Notes under the pieces: generated by a model
The model's input: the letters and a program-made list of their open reading frames with translations, nothing else
The model's database searches: none
What the model was told of the DNA's origin: nothing
Translations under genes and position numbers: made by a program
Assembly (NCBI RefSeq): GCF_014230085.1
Contig: NZ_JACHVB010000043.1
Location: forward strand, 60,851 to 124,850
Source: Ruficoccus amylovorans
GTDB taxonomy: Bacteria > Verrucomicrobiota > Verrucomicrobiia > Opitutales > Cerasicoccaceae
DNA: 64,000 nt
Direction of reading: 5' to 3'
Shown: piece after piece, positions 52,142-60,795 of the stretch
Position numbering within the stretch: position 1 is the stretch's first letter
How the letters are laid out: the number at the start of each line of letters is the position of its first letter

Positions 52142-54118
52142 ATGACACCGCGCATTCTATTTCTCGGTTTGACGTTCGCCTTTGGCGTGGCCTTGCAGGC
52201 GGAAACAAACCCTCCGCCGGCCTTGCCGCCGTTGACGATTGATGGCCAGAACTTCGTCGATCCCGACGGCAACGTTGTTAAATTCTGGGGGGTCAATCTG
52301 ACCGCTCTTTACCCTGACCGGGCGGCGGCCACGGCGACTGCGCAAAACCTCGCCGAGCGGCAGATCAACCTCGTCCGCCCGCACCACATGCTCCGCCAGA
52401 GCAAGGACTGGAACCCGCAGATGGTCAGCGGCGCACTGGTGGACTACCGCAACGATTCGCGCACCTGGGACAAGGAAGCGCTGGACCGCTTCGACTTCCT
52501 CAATGCGGAACTGGCCCGGCAGGGCATTTACCTGGCCTTTTCGGTGCACTTCTCGCGTCAGTACCACCCCGGCGATGTGACCATCCTGGAGACCGACGCC
52601 GCGGACGCTGCCGCCTGGAGCGCCGCGATCAGCGAGCTGGAGGGCTGGCCGTGGAAGAAGGCGATCGACGTGCGCAAGGCTTTGCCGGCGATTGACGAGC
52701 GCGCAGCGTTGCTCAACGAGGAGTTTATCGAAAACCTCCTGACGCACGTCAATCCGTACACCGGACGCAGCTACGCGGAGGACCCGCAACTGCTGATCAT
52801 GGAGGTCGTGAACGAGTCCTCGCTGGAGTACGCCGTCATCTGCAAGAACCGTTTCCCGGAGCATTGGGATAAGCAGCTTCAGGCGAGTTGGGAGGCGTAT
52901 GCCCGCGCCAACGGGCTGGACAAGCCGGGCGATCTCTACGCGCCCGTCGGCCTCAAGGCCATCGAGTTGCGTGCGAAGTTCCTGCGTAAGCTCGACACGG
53001 ATTACTACAACCGCATCCGCGCCAAAATCGAATCGCTCGGCTGTGAGGTACCGATGATGTACTCTAACCTCTGGCGTGGTGACAATGCGCTGGCCATGCA
53101 GGCCGAGCTTTCCGACGTGACCGAAAACCACGCTTACATCGACCCGCTGGTCGTGCGCGACCTGGACGACGGCTTTAACCGTGCGGCCAAAAATTCTCTT
53201 CAGGGCAAGCCGTACTTCATCGGCGAGTTTAACCAGGCCGAGGGCTCTGCCAATATCAAGGAGCACGCTCCCTACCGCACGATGCTGATGGTGGCCGCGC
53301 CCGCCTATGCCAACCTCCACGACTGGAGCGGCATCGTCTGGTTCTCCTGGAACCACGGCACGGACATCATCGAGGCGGACGGCTGGACCAGCGAGGAAGG
53401 GCGCAATCCGCGCCTGGGTACGATGGTGGCCGACGCCATGATGACCGACCACCTGCGCACGGCGGGGATGCTGTTCCGTAACGGCTGGGTTTCTCCGAGT
53501 GCGCAGCCGATAACCGTGTGGGTGGAGGAGCCGTACTTCGCCGGTAACTACGATCGCCTGATGGAGGGTAAGCACAAGGTGCTCCCCGGCTGGCAGAGCG
53601 TCCACGGCATTCGCCGCGCCTACGGCAAGGAGCCGGACGAGCAGTTCGACGCGGAGTGGCTGTATAACTGGCCGGGCAAGGTGATGGTCAGCGACACGAA
53701 CGAAATTATCAAGGATACCGTGCGCCGTCAGTTAACGCTTGCGGTGCCGCAGGGCGAAGCCTTTAGCGGATTTCTTGACGGTGAACTTCCGGCTGGGTTG
53801 AGCCACCTCGAAATCGACGACGACAGCGGCTTTGCCACCGTGATCGTTGTCGCCGAGGATGACAAGCCGCTGGCGCAGAGCACGAGCCTGGTCATCAGTC
53901 GTACCTATCTCGATGACGATTTGAAAGAACAGATTGGACCAGCGGTGACGCTGAACGGCCTTGCCGCCCTGCCTGAGGGTAAGCAGTGGGCGTTTGCCGT
54001 CACTCGCCCGCGCAGTGCTGAGCCCTCGGCTCCCGTCATGCTTACTCCCGGCGCGGACGGCAGTCTTATGCTGCCGGACACACTCTGGTACGAAGCCGAA
54101 CTTCACCCGGCGGAATAA
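52142..54118 (+). CDS. Exported GH5-like (clan A) glycoside hydrolase
   Basis: A 658-residue enzyme with a signal peptide (LFLGLTFAFGVALQA). The TIM-barrel domain starts 'FVDPDGNVVKFWGVNLTALY', a typical cellulase/mannanase opening. The expected acid/base is Glu225 in 'LLIMEVVNESS', and the expected nucleophile is Glu362 in 'PYFIGEFNQ', in the usual order and spacing for clan A. Strand 'SGIVWFSWNHGTDI' closes the barrel, and a C-terminal beta domain follows from about residue 480. Given GH130, GH38 and a cation symporter nearby, it may cut a beta-mannan or glucomannan, but the sequence alone allows other beta-linked substrates. It ends five bases before the DUF5054 gene. Confidence 0.82.
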   Translation: MTPRILFLGLTFAFGVALQAETNPPPALPPLTIDGQNFVDPDGNVVKFWGVNLTALYPDRAAATATAQNLAERQINLVRPHHMLRQSKDWNPQMVSGALVDYRNDSRTWDKEALDRFDFLNAELARQGIYLAFSVHFSRQYHPGDVTILETDAADAAAWSAAISELEGWPWKKAIDVRKALPAIDERAALLNEEFIENLLTHVNPYTGRSYAEDPQLLIMEVVNESSLEYAVICKNRFPEHWDKQLQASWEAYARANGLDKPGDLYAPVGLKAIELRAKFLRKLDTDYYNRIRAKIESLGCEVPMMYSNLWRGDNALAMQAELSDVTENHAYIDPLVVRDLDDGFNRAAKNSLQGKPYFIGEFNQAEGSANIKEHAPYRTMLMVAAPAYANLHDWSGIVWFSWNHGTDIIEADGWTSEEGRNPRLGTMVADAMMTDHLRTAGMLFRNGWVSPSAQPITVWVEEPYFAGNYDRLMEGKHKVLPGWQSVHGIRRAYGKEPDEQFDAEWLYNWPGKVMVSDTNEIIKDTVRRQLTLAVPQGEAFSGFLDGELPAGLSHLEIDDDSGFATVIVVAEDDKPLAQSTSLVISRTYLDDDLKEQIGPAVTLNGLAALPEGKQWAFAVTRPRSAEPSAPVMLTPGADGSLMLPDTLWYEAELHPAE

Positions 54119-54123
54119 ACAAA

Positions 54124-56094
54124 ATGCCCGTTACCGCTTCCAGTACTCGCGAGGTCGGTGTTGTCTTCAAGACTCACCTCGACATCGGTTTCACCGATCT
54201 GGCGTCGCGGGTATTGCGAAGCTACCTGCGGGATTATATCCCGGCAGCGCTGGAACTGGCGCGGCGCACCCGGCACCAGCCGCATCGCTTTGTCTGGACG
54301 ACGGGCTCGTGGCTGGCATGGCGCTACCTGGAAGATGCGCCCGCCAGTGGTCGTCGCCGGATGGAGGAAGCCATTGCAGAGGGCGACTTTCACTGGCACG
54401 CCTTGCCCTTTACCGCGCACGCGGAGTTGATGGACGCGAGCCTCTTCCGGCTCGGATTGAGCTATTCGCAACGGTTGGACCAGCGCTTCGGGCGGTCCAC
54501 CCGTGCGGCGAAGCTGACCGACGTGCCGGGCCATACCATTGGCATCGTGCCGCTGCTGGCCGAGGCCGGGGTGCGCCTGCTGCACATCGGGGTTAATCCC
54601 GCTTCGACGGTGCCGACCGTGCCGCCGGTATTCCGCTGGCGTTGCGGGCGCCATGAGATCGTCGTGATCTACGAGGCGGACTATGGCGGGGTCACGATGC
54701 TGCCGGGAGGCCGGGCGCTGTGCGTCAACCTGACTGGTGACAACCTCGGCCCGCAGCACCCCGGCCAGATCGACGCCGTTTACGCGAACCTTGAAAAGCG
54801 TTTTCCGGGTGCCCGGCTGCGGCCCGGCGGGATCGATGTGGTGGCCGACGCCCTCTGGAAAAAACGGGCCGGGCTACCCGTGGTGACATCGGAAATCGGC
54901 GATACCTGGATTCACGGGATCGGAACGGACCCGCAGAAAACCGCCCGCTTCCGCATGCTCTGCGCGTTGCGGCGCAAGTGGATCGCCTCCGGCCAACTGG
55001 CCGAAGGGGGCGATGTTGATCTTGGCTTCGGAGAGCAGTTGCTGCTCACCGCCGAGCACACCTGGGGCATGGATTTGAAGACGCACCTGAAAAACTGGCG
55101 CGACTATTCACCGGCCGCATTTGAGAAGGCCCGTGAGGCGGCCAATTTTAAAAAGGTGGAGCGATCCTGGCGCGAACAACGCGCCTACCTGATCGCCGCG
55201 CTTCGGACGCTTCCTGCCGACCTGCGCAAAGAAGCGAATGCCGGGCTGAAGACGCTCAAGCCGATTGGGCTTAGCCGGACCTCCGGCTGGACAAGCGCCT
55301 CCCCCGATGAGTCGCTGGCAGTCGGTACCTTCGAACTTGGGGTAAATGCGACGGCGGGGACGATCTCGCAGTTGCGGAGCCGGGCCGGGGAAGGAAGGAC
55401 GCTTTCGGTCGGGAAGAAACCGTTGGCGGCGTTGAGTTTTCAGACCTTCGGCAAGGCCGACTACGAGCGTTTTTATCGCCAGTACATCCGCGAGGAGGCG
55501 GATTGGTCGCGCAAGGATTTTACCAAGCCCGGACTGCGGGCAACGGTACGGGCGGACGTTTTTCACCCGAGTCTGACGGAGCTTGAGCGTTCCCGCGACG
55601 GGTTGCGCGCGCGTCTGCACCTGTGTTTCCCGGCGGCTGCCCACCGGCTGGGCGCGCCGGAGCGGGCGATGCTGGAAGTCGCCGCGACCGGGGAGCATGA
55701 GTTGGCGCTGCGACTGGAGCTCTACGGGCAGCGCGCCAGCCGCTTGCCGCAGGCCCTGTGGTTCCAGCTTCACCCGCGCCTGCAAACGGGGGCGCACTGG
55801 CAACTGCGCAAGCTCGGCCATTGGGTGGACCCGGCCGATGTCGTCCCCGGCGGTAACCGCCAACTGCATGGCATCGACGGACTGGCTAAGGGCGGAGACG
55901 TGACGGTCACCTCGTCCGATGCGGTGCTGGTCGCCCCGGAGAAGGGGCAGTTGTTGGACTTTAATCCGCGAGTCCCCGGCACGCGGGGCGCGTTGGCCTT
56001 CAATCTTTATAACAACATCTGGGGAACCAACTTCCCGATGTGGTACGCGGGCGACAGTGTCTTTCGCTTTAGGCTGGAGTGGGGCAACCCGTGA
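54124..56094 (+). CDS. DUF5054-domain protein (GH38-like fold)
   Basis: A 656-residue cytoplasmic protein matching DUF5054. It opens 'VGVVFKTHLDIGFTDLASRV', which parallels the His-x-Asp metal-binding strand of GH38/GH57-type glycosidases, and continues with 'RFVWTTGSWLAWRYLED', 'AEGDFHWHALPFTAHAELMD' and 'TDVPGHTIGIVPLLAEAGV'. The last resembles the GH38 strand 'pD.fGh...lp.ll..aGi', with 'DVPGH' in place of the nucleophile-bearing 'PDxFG'. The C-terminal half is beta-rich, as in GH38. Activity is unproven for this family as far as I know. It is tightly linked to the GH5-like gene (5 bp) and the symporter gene, which supports a role in the same sugar pathway. Confidence 0.8.
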   Translation: MPVTASSTREVGVVFKTHLDIGFTDLASRVLRSYLRDYIPAALELARRTRHQPHRFVWTTGSWLAWRYLEDAPASGRRRMEEAIAEGDFHWHALPFTAHAELMDASLFRLGLSYSQRLDQRFGRSTRAAKLTDVPGHTIGIVPLLAEAGVRLLHIGVNPASTVPTVPPVFRWRCGRHEIVVIYEADYGGVTMLPGGRALCVNLTGDNLGPQHPGQIDAVYANLEKRFPGARLRPGGIDVVADALWKKRAGLPVVTSEIGDTWIHGIGTDPQKTARFRMLCALRRKWIASGQLAEGGDVDLGFGEQLLLTAEHTWGMDLKTHLKNWRDYSPAAFEKAREAANFKKVERSWREQRAYLIAALRTLPADLRKEANAGLKTLKPIGLSRTSGWTSASPDESLAVGTFELGVNATAGTISQLRSRAGEGRTLSVGKKPLAALSFQTFGKADYERFYRQYIREEADWSRKDFTKPGLRATVRADVFHPSLTELERSRDGLRARLHLCFPAAAHRLGAPERAMLEVAATGEHELALRLELYGQRASRLPQALWFQLHPRLQTGAHWQLRKLGHWVDPADVVPGGNRQLHGIDGLAKGGDVTVTSSDAVLVAPEKGQLLDFNPRVPGTRGALAFNLYNNIWGTNFPMWYAGDSVFRFRLEWGNP

Positions 56095-56182
56095 TGGTGG
56101 TTCGGCCCGGAGGGGAGCGCTCGACGCTTTTTTCCGGAGCTGGGCAGGTGTTGGCGTTCGTCACCTTTTAACTTTATCTCAC

Positions 56183-57595
56183 ATGCAGATACCCGTTTCC
56201 GACCGGATCCCGTTCCGACAGAAAATTGCCTTCAGCCTCGGAGGGCAGATGGACTTTCTCGCGACCGGACTCACGCTCGGAACGCTCTGGATGCCCTTCT
56301 TCAATATCGGGCTGGGCATGAATCCGGTGCTGGTCGGGCTGGTCCTGATGGTGCTGAGAATCTGGGATGCGCTGACCGACCCGCTGGTGGGAAACCTTTC
56401 TGACAATGCCCGCACGCGTTGGGGCCGGCGGCGGCCTTTCATGTTTGTCGGGGCGATCCTGACGGCGTGCCTTTACCCGCTGTTGTGGCGCGTGCCGATG
56501 GAGTACGGATCGAATGTTGCCTTCGGCCTCCTGCTGGCGATCAGCCTCGCGTTCTGCACGGTTTTCACAGTCTGGTCGATGCCCTACTACGGCCTGCAAA
56601 TGGAGCTGACCCCGAACTACGACGAGCGCACGCGGCTGACCGCGTGGATGACGTTCTGGGGGAAAATCGTCGGGGTGGCCGGCGGTTGGGTCATGGCGTT
56701 CATGAGTTGCTCGCTCTTTGCCGACCCGGAGACGGGAGAGGCTGACATCGTGCATGGGATGAAGGTCTCAAGCTGGGTGATCGCAGCGCTGATCCTGGTG
56801 CTGGGGCTTCTGCCCGCGCTCTTTGTCAAGGAGCGCTATTATGAGAAGGAAACCAGCCATCAGCCGCGCGACCCCTTCTGGCAGAGTATTCGGGAGTCGT
56901 TCCGGTGCGGGCCTATGTGGTGCCTGATCGCGGTGGCGTTCTTTGTCGTCATTGGAAACATGTCCGTCGCGAGCCTCGGGCAGTATGTGAATATTTACGT
57001 CATCAACAACGGTGACATCGCCGACGCCTCGATCATCGAAGGGTGGAAATACACCGCGATGTTCGCCGTTGGGCTGGCGACAATTCCGCTGTGGACCTGG
57101 ATGAGTGAGCGGCTCGACAAGCGGCTGGTCATGGTGCTGCTCATTATCGGCGGGATGGCCGGGCACCTGATGTACTACTTCTGTCTGCGGCCGGACATGC
57201 CCTACCTTCAGATCCTTCCGGCGGTGATGCAGTCGGGCACGATTGCGGCGATCTGGCTGTTCCTGCCCTCGATGAAGGCGGATGTGGCCGACTACGACGA
57301 GACCAGGACCAGGCGCCGTCGTGAGGGAGCCCTCAATGCCTTTTTCTCCTGGTTTATCAAGGCGGCGCTGGCTTGCGCCACGGGGGCGAGCGGGCTGTTT
57401 CTGGAGCTTTCGGGCTTTGATGTTTCGCTGGCTTCCCAGCCCGAGGAGGTGCTGCGCAACATGGTCTGGCTCTATCTGCTGACCCCCATTGTCTTCCTCG
57501 GGCTGGCCGTGTTGTTCCTGGCCGTTTACCCGCTTTCGCGCACGCGCATGTCCACCATCCGTGAGGAACTTGAAGCCCGTCGTGGGCAATGGTGA
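56183..57595 (+). CDS. GPH-family sugar:cation symporter (MFS)
   Basis: A 470-residue, 12-helix inner-membrane transporter of the glycoside-pentoside-hexuronide:cation (MelB-like) family. The signature 'DALTDPLVGNLSDNARTRWG' begins at residue 62, with 'RRRPFM' after it, and 'TVWSMPYYGLQMELTPNYDERTRL' is the second conserved block. 'WLFLPSMKADVADYDETRTR' in the second half is also typical. I chose the ATG at 56183, which gives the normal N-terminus; the open frame upstream is only the antiphase of the DUF5054 gene. It is the single importer of this locus and probably takes up oligosaccharides for DUF5054, GH38 and GH130. Confidence 0.9.
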   Translation: MQIPVSDRIPFRQKIAFSLGGQMDFLATGLTLGTLWMPFFNIGLGMNPVLVGLVLMVLRIWDALTDPLVGNLSDNARTRWGRRRPFMFVGAILTACLYPLLWRVPMEYGSNVAFGLLLAISLAFCTVFTVWSMPYYGLQMELTPNYDERTRLTAWMTFWGKIVGVAGGWVMAFMSCSLFADPETGEADIVHGMKVSSWVIAALILVLGLLPALFVKERYYEKETSHQPRDPFWQSIRESFRCGPMWCLIAVAFFVVIGNMSVASLGQYVNIYVINNGDIADASIIEGWKYTAMFAVGLATIPLWTWMSERLDKRLVMVLLIIGGMAGHLMYYFCLRPDMPYLQILPAVMQSGTIAAIWLFLPSMKADVADYDETRTRRRREGALNAFFSWFIKAALACATGASGLFLELSGFDVSLASQPEEVLRNMVWLYLLTPIVFLGLAVLFLAVYPLSRTRMSTIREELEARRGQW

Positions 57596-57718
57596 CGGGA
57601 TAACTGCCATGCCGATTTTTGACCAACCTTTGAATGAAAACACTGAATCAGGCCAATCTGACCAACACGTATCGACCCACAACATGGTGAGGTCTGAGCC
57701 TGCACTACGCTTTATACC

Positions 57719-60700
57719 ATGCTCCGCAAAGACCACCTCTATCAATTAATTCCCAACCGGCTGGACGCTGCCTTGCGCCGCCTTGCTGCGGCCATCTGGG
57801 TGGATAAACGCGAGGTGCCGGTGGAGGCTTCCGAGCCCGTGCCGGTTCAGATGTCGCTGGCCGAGGGCAAAAAGCAAGAGCTCGCTCCGGTCGCGCCCCG
57901 CTCGTACTGGGGGCGACAGTACGACCAGCGCTGGTGCCGGGTAACGCTGCCGCAGGCCGCTGGTAAAAACACCTGGTTGCACTGGTACGATCAGGGCGAG
58001 GCAACTCTCTATGTGAACGATCAACCGTACTTCGGTTTCAATGTGGCGCACCGCTACTGCCGTCTGCCGAAAGGGGTGAGAGAGGTCTGGGTGCAGTCCA
58101 GTTGCATCCAGAGCGCGATCTGGCACCCGGACGCGAAAGCCATGCAGCCGGGTGGAAGTTTTTTTGAAGAGGCCTATGTGACTGCTCGTGATGAGGAGGC
58201 CTGGGCCGCTTATCACGACCTGAAGTGCCTCGTGGATGTCGCGCAGGACTTGCGTCACGGCGAAGACTCACAGGCCCCGGTCAGTCCGGAGGCGTTCGGG
58301 TTGCAGCCGCCGATGAATACGATGAGCCCGGTGCTGAGAATTCTTTTTCAGGGCATGAACGACGCGGTTGACGCGTATGACCTTGAGGGGATCGGAGCGC
58401 TGCGCCGGGAGCTTGCCGCCCTGTATGACAAGGTACGGGTGGACAAGTCGTTTGCCCGCTGTGTGCTGACCGGCCACGCGCATCTGGACCTCGTCTGGAT
58501 CTGGCCGGAGCGGATGAGCGAACTGAAGGCGGTGAATATTTTCGCCACCGCCAACCGGCTGATGGACGAGTATCCGGAGTTCCGCTTCGCCTACAGCCAG
58601 CCCGCCAGTTACGAGGCGGTCGAAAAGCGCGAACCGGAGTTCTATAAGCAGGTGGAGAAACGCATCCGCTCCAAGCGCTGGCAGGCGACCGGGGCGATGT
58701 ATGTGGAATCCGATACGATGCTCGCCTGCGGAGAGGCGCTGGCCCGTAGTTTCCTGCTCGGACAGGAGGGCTTCCGGCGCATCAACGGGCAACCTTCGCG
58801 GCTGACCTGGTTGCCGGATGTTTTCGGCTACTGCGCCTGCCTGCCGCAGATCATGAGCCAGACCGGAGTCGATTATTTCTTTACCACCAAAATGACCTGG
58901 AACGCTGTCAACCGCTTCCCGTACAGCAGTTTCATCTGGCGCGGTAACGACGGCTCGCAGACGCTGGTTCATGTCACACAGGAGTCCGGCTACGTGACGC
59001 ACATGACAGTGCCCAACGTGCGTGCTCCGATGAATGCGAACTTGCAGGCGGCGATTCACCCCGAGTATCTCCTGCCCACCGGCTACGGCGATGGCGGCGG
59101 CGGCGTGACCGACGAGATGCTGGAACGGGCGCGCAGGTTGGGCGATTTGCCCGGCATGCCGTCGATCACCTGGGATCACCCGGAGGCTTTCTTTGAACGG
59201 CTGGAGTCGGTGCGCGAGCAGTTGCCTATCCATCAGGGCGAGTGCTACCTGGAGTATCACCGGGGAACGAGCACGACGCACGCGAATCTCAAGGCGACTT
59301 TCCGCAAACTGGAACGCGAGCTGCAACTGGCCGAAGCCGTGGCGACGGCCACGGGCAAGAGGCTGGACTGCGAACACGCCTGGAAGCGCCTGGTCTTCGC
59401 GCAGTTTCACGACTACATCCCCGGCAGTTCCGTCTGGGACGTTTACCTCGAAGGGCTGCCCGAGCTTGAGGCGGAGGCGGCGGGCCAGCGTGAGCAGGCG
59501 CTGCGGGCGCTCACTTCGGACGAGGGCGGCGAATGCCTTTTCAATCCGCACGGCGTGGACGTTCACGCGTGGGTGAAGGTGGAGAGCGCGGAGGAGCCGG
59601 TGTTCGTCCACCTGCCCGCCTTGAGCGGGACGCCGGTAGCCGAGGCGCTCGCGCCGTTGCCGTCCCCCGTGAAGATAAAGGGCAAATCTGTCTCCAACGG
59701 ATTGGTTGAGCTACGCCTGAACGCTTCGGGTTGGATCGACCATCTTGTCTGGGACGGTGTGAACGTCCCGATGAGCGAACCGCTGGGCAAGCTGGTGATT
59801 TATCCCGACTACCCGGCCAACTTCGAGGCATGGGACATTGATCGCCACACGTTGTCATTGGGCGAGGTATGCAGCGCCCGGGCGGAGATCACCCCGGTGG
59901 TTGAGGGCGAGCATCGCGCCGGATTCCGCGTGACCCGCAAGGTTGGCAAAAACAGCACGGCCAGCTTGAGCTTCATGCTGGAGGGCGGCAGCGGGCTTGT
60001 GCATATCGGGGTCGAGCTGGACTGGCAGGAGCCGATGCACTTGCTCAAGCTCTTGTTCCCCACCGGCTACGGGGCCACGAATGCCCGCTTTGGCATTCCC
60101 TACGGCAGTGTGCTGCGCGGCCAGGTGTCGGACTCTCTGCGGACGGAGGCGATGTGGGAAGTTCCGTTCAGCCGCTACCTGGCGGTGTTTGACGAGGGCG
60201 AGCGCGAAGGGCTCTTCCTTGTCAGCGAGGCCAAGTACGGGGCCACGGTGCGCGATGGCGCGGTCGGCGTCAGCCTCGTGCGCAGCCCCACAGTCACGGG
60301 CTACGACGGACACAGTGCCGCCTGGAGCGCGGAGTTGTCGCGTCTCGAAACACCCGGCGCGTACAGCGATCTGGGGACGCACCATATCCGGCTTGCGGTC
60401 GGGTGCTACGATACGGAACTGCCGCTGGCGCAACAACCAGCCAGCCTGGCCGACACCTTGTTTACTCCGCCTATGTTCTACACCGGAGAGGCGTTGCCGC
60501 CGGTGGTTGAGGCGCTTGAGGGGGCGAATACGCTGGTGCCGTGTTGGGCGAAGCCCTGCGTCGGAGGAGACTGGATACTGCGCTTGCATGAAGTCGGTGG
60601 TCGTCGCGGGGTGCTCGGCATTCGGATGGCCGAGGGCTGGTCGGTCGGACAGACCACCATCGGCGAGGATGAGGTGCGCGGCGTGGGCGACCGGATTACC

Positions 60701-60751
60701 TTCAAGCCCTACGAAGTGGTCAGCCTGAGATTCTCACGCGTAAAAGAGTAG
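57719..60751 (+). CDS. Alpha-mannosidase, GH38 family
   Basis: A 1010-residue cytoplasmic enzyme. The catalytic domain has the family's zinc site 'HAHLDLVWIW' (His253, His255, Asp257 region) and 'WLPDVFGYCACLPQIM' with Asp367 as the expected nucleophile. 'RWQATGAMYVESDTMLACGE' and 'AQFHDYIPGSSVWDVYLEGL' are further conserved blocks. The beta-rich C-terminal half, with 'VEHRAG..V..KVGKNSTAS'-like strands and 'LKLLFPTGYGATNARFGIPYG', fits the GH38 C-terminal domain. Length is typical of bacterial class II enzymes. Retaining alpha-mannosidases release mannose from oligosaccharides; other alpha-linked sugars are known in the family. No signal peptide is present. Confidence 0.93.
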   Translation: MLRKDHLYQLIPNRLDAALRRLAAAIWVDKREVPVEASEPVPVQMSLAEGKKQELAPVAPRSYWGRQYDQRWCRVTLPQAAGKNTWLHWYDQGEATLYVNDQPYFGFNVAHRYCRLPKGVREVWVQSSCIQSAIWHPDAKAMQPGGSFFEEAYVTARDEEAWAAYHDLKCLVDVAQDLRHGEDSQAPVSPEAFGLQPPMNTMSPVLRILFQGMNDAVDAYDLEGIGALRRELAALYDKVRVDKSFARCVLTGHAHLDLVWIWPERMSELKAVNIFATANRLMDEYPEFRFAYSQPASYEAVEKREPEFYKQVEKRIRSKRWQATGAMYVESDTMLACGEALARSFLLGQEGFRRINGQPSRLTWLPDVFGYCACLPQIMSQTGVDYFFTTKMTWNAVNRFPYSSFIWRGNDGSQTLVHVTQESGYVTHMTVPNVRAPMNANLQAAIHPEYLLPTGYGDGGGGVTDEMLERARRLGDLPGMPSITWDHPEAFFERLESVREQLPIHQGECYLEYHRGTSTTHANLKATFRKLERELQLAEAVATATGKRLDCEHAWKRLVFAQFHDYIPGSSVWDVYLEGLPELEAEAAGQREQALRALTSDEGGECLFNPHGVDVHAWVKVESAEEPVFVHLPALSGTPVAEALAPLPSPVKIKGKSVSNGLVELRLNASGWIDHLVWDGVNVPMSEPLGKLVIYPDYPANFEAWDIDRHTLSLGEVCSARAEITPVVEGEHRAGFRVTRKVGKNSTASLSFMLEGGSGLVHIGVELDWQEPMHLLKLLFPTGYGATNARFGIPYGSVLRGQVSDSLRTEAMWEVPFSRYLAVFDEGEREGLFLVSEAKYGATVRDGAVGVSLVRSPTVTGYDGHSAAWSAELSRLETPGAYSDLGTHHIRLAVGCYDTELPLAQQPASLADTLFTPPMFYTGEALPPVVEALEGANTLVPCWAKPCVGGDWILRLHEVGGRRGVLGIRMAEGWSVGQTTIGEDEVRGVGDRITFKPYEVVSLRFSRVKE

Positions 60752-60795
60752 GGCGGAACCATTACCCAGTTTAAAAATTTAAGAATCAATTTGCC

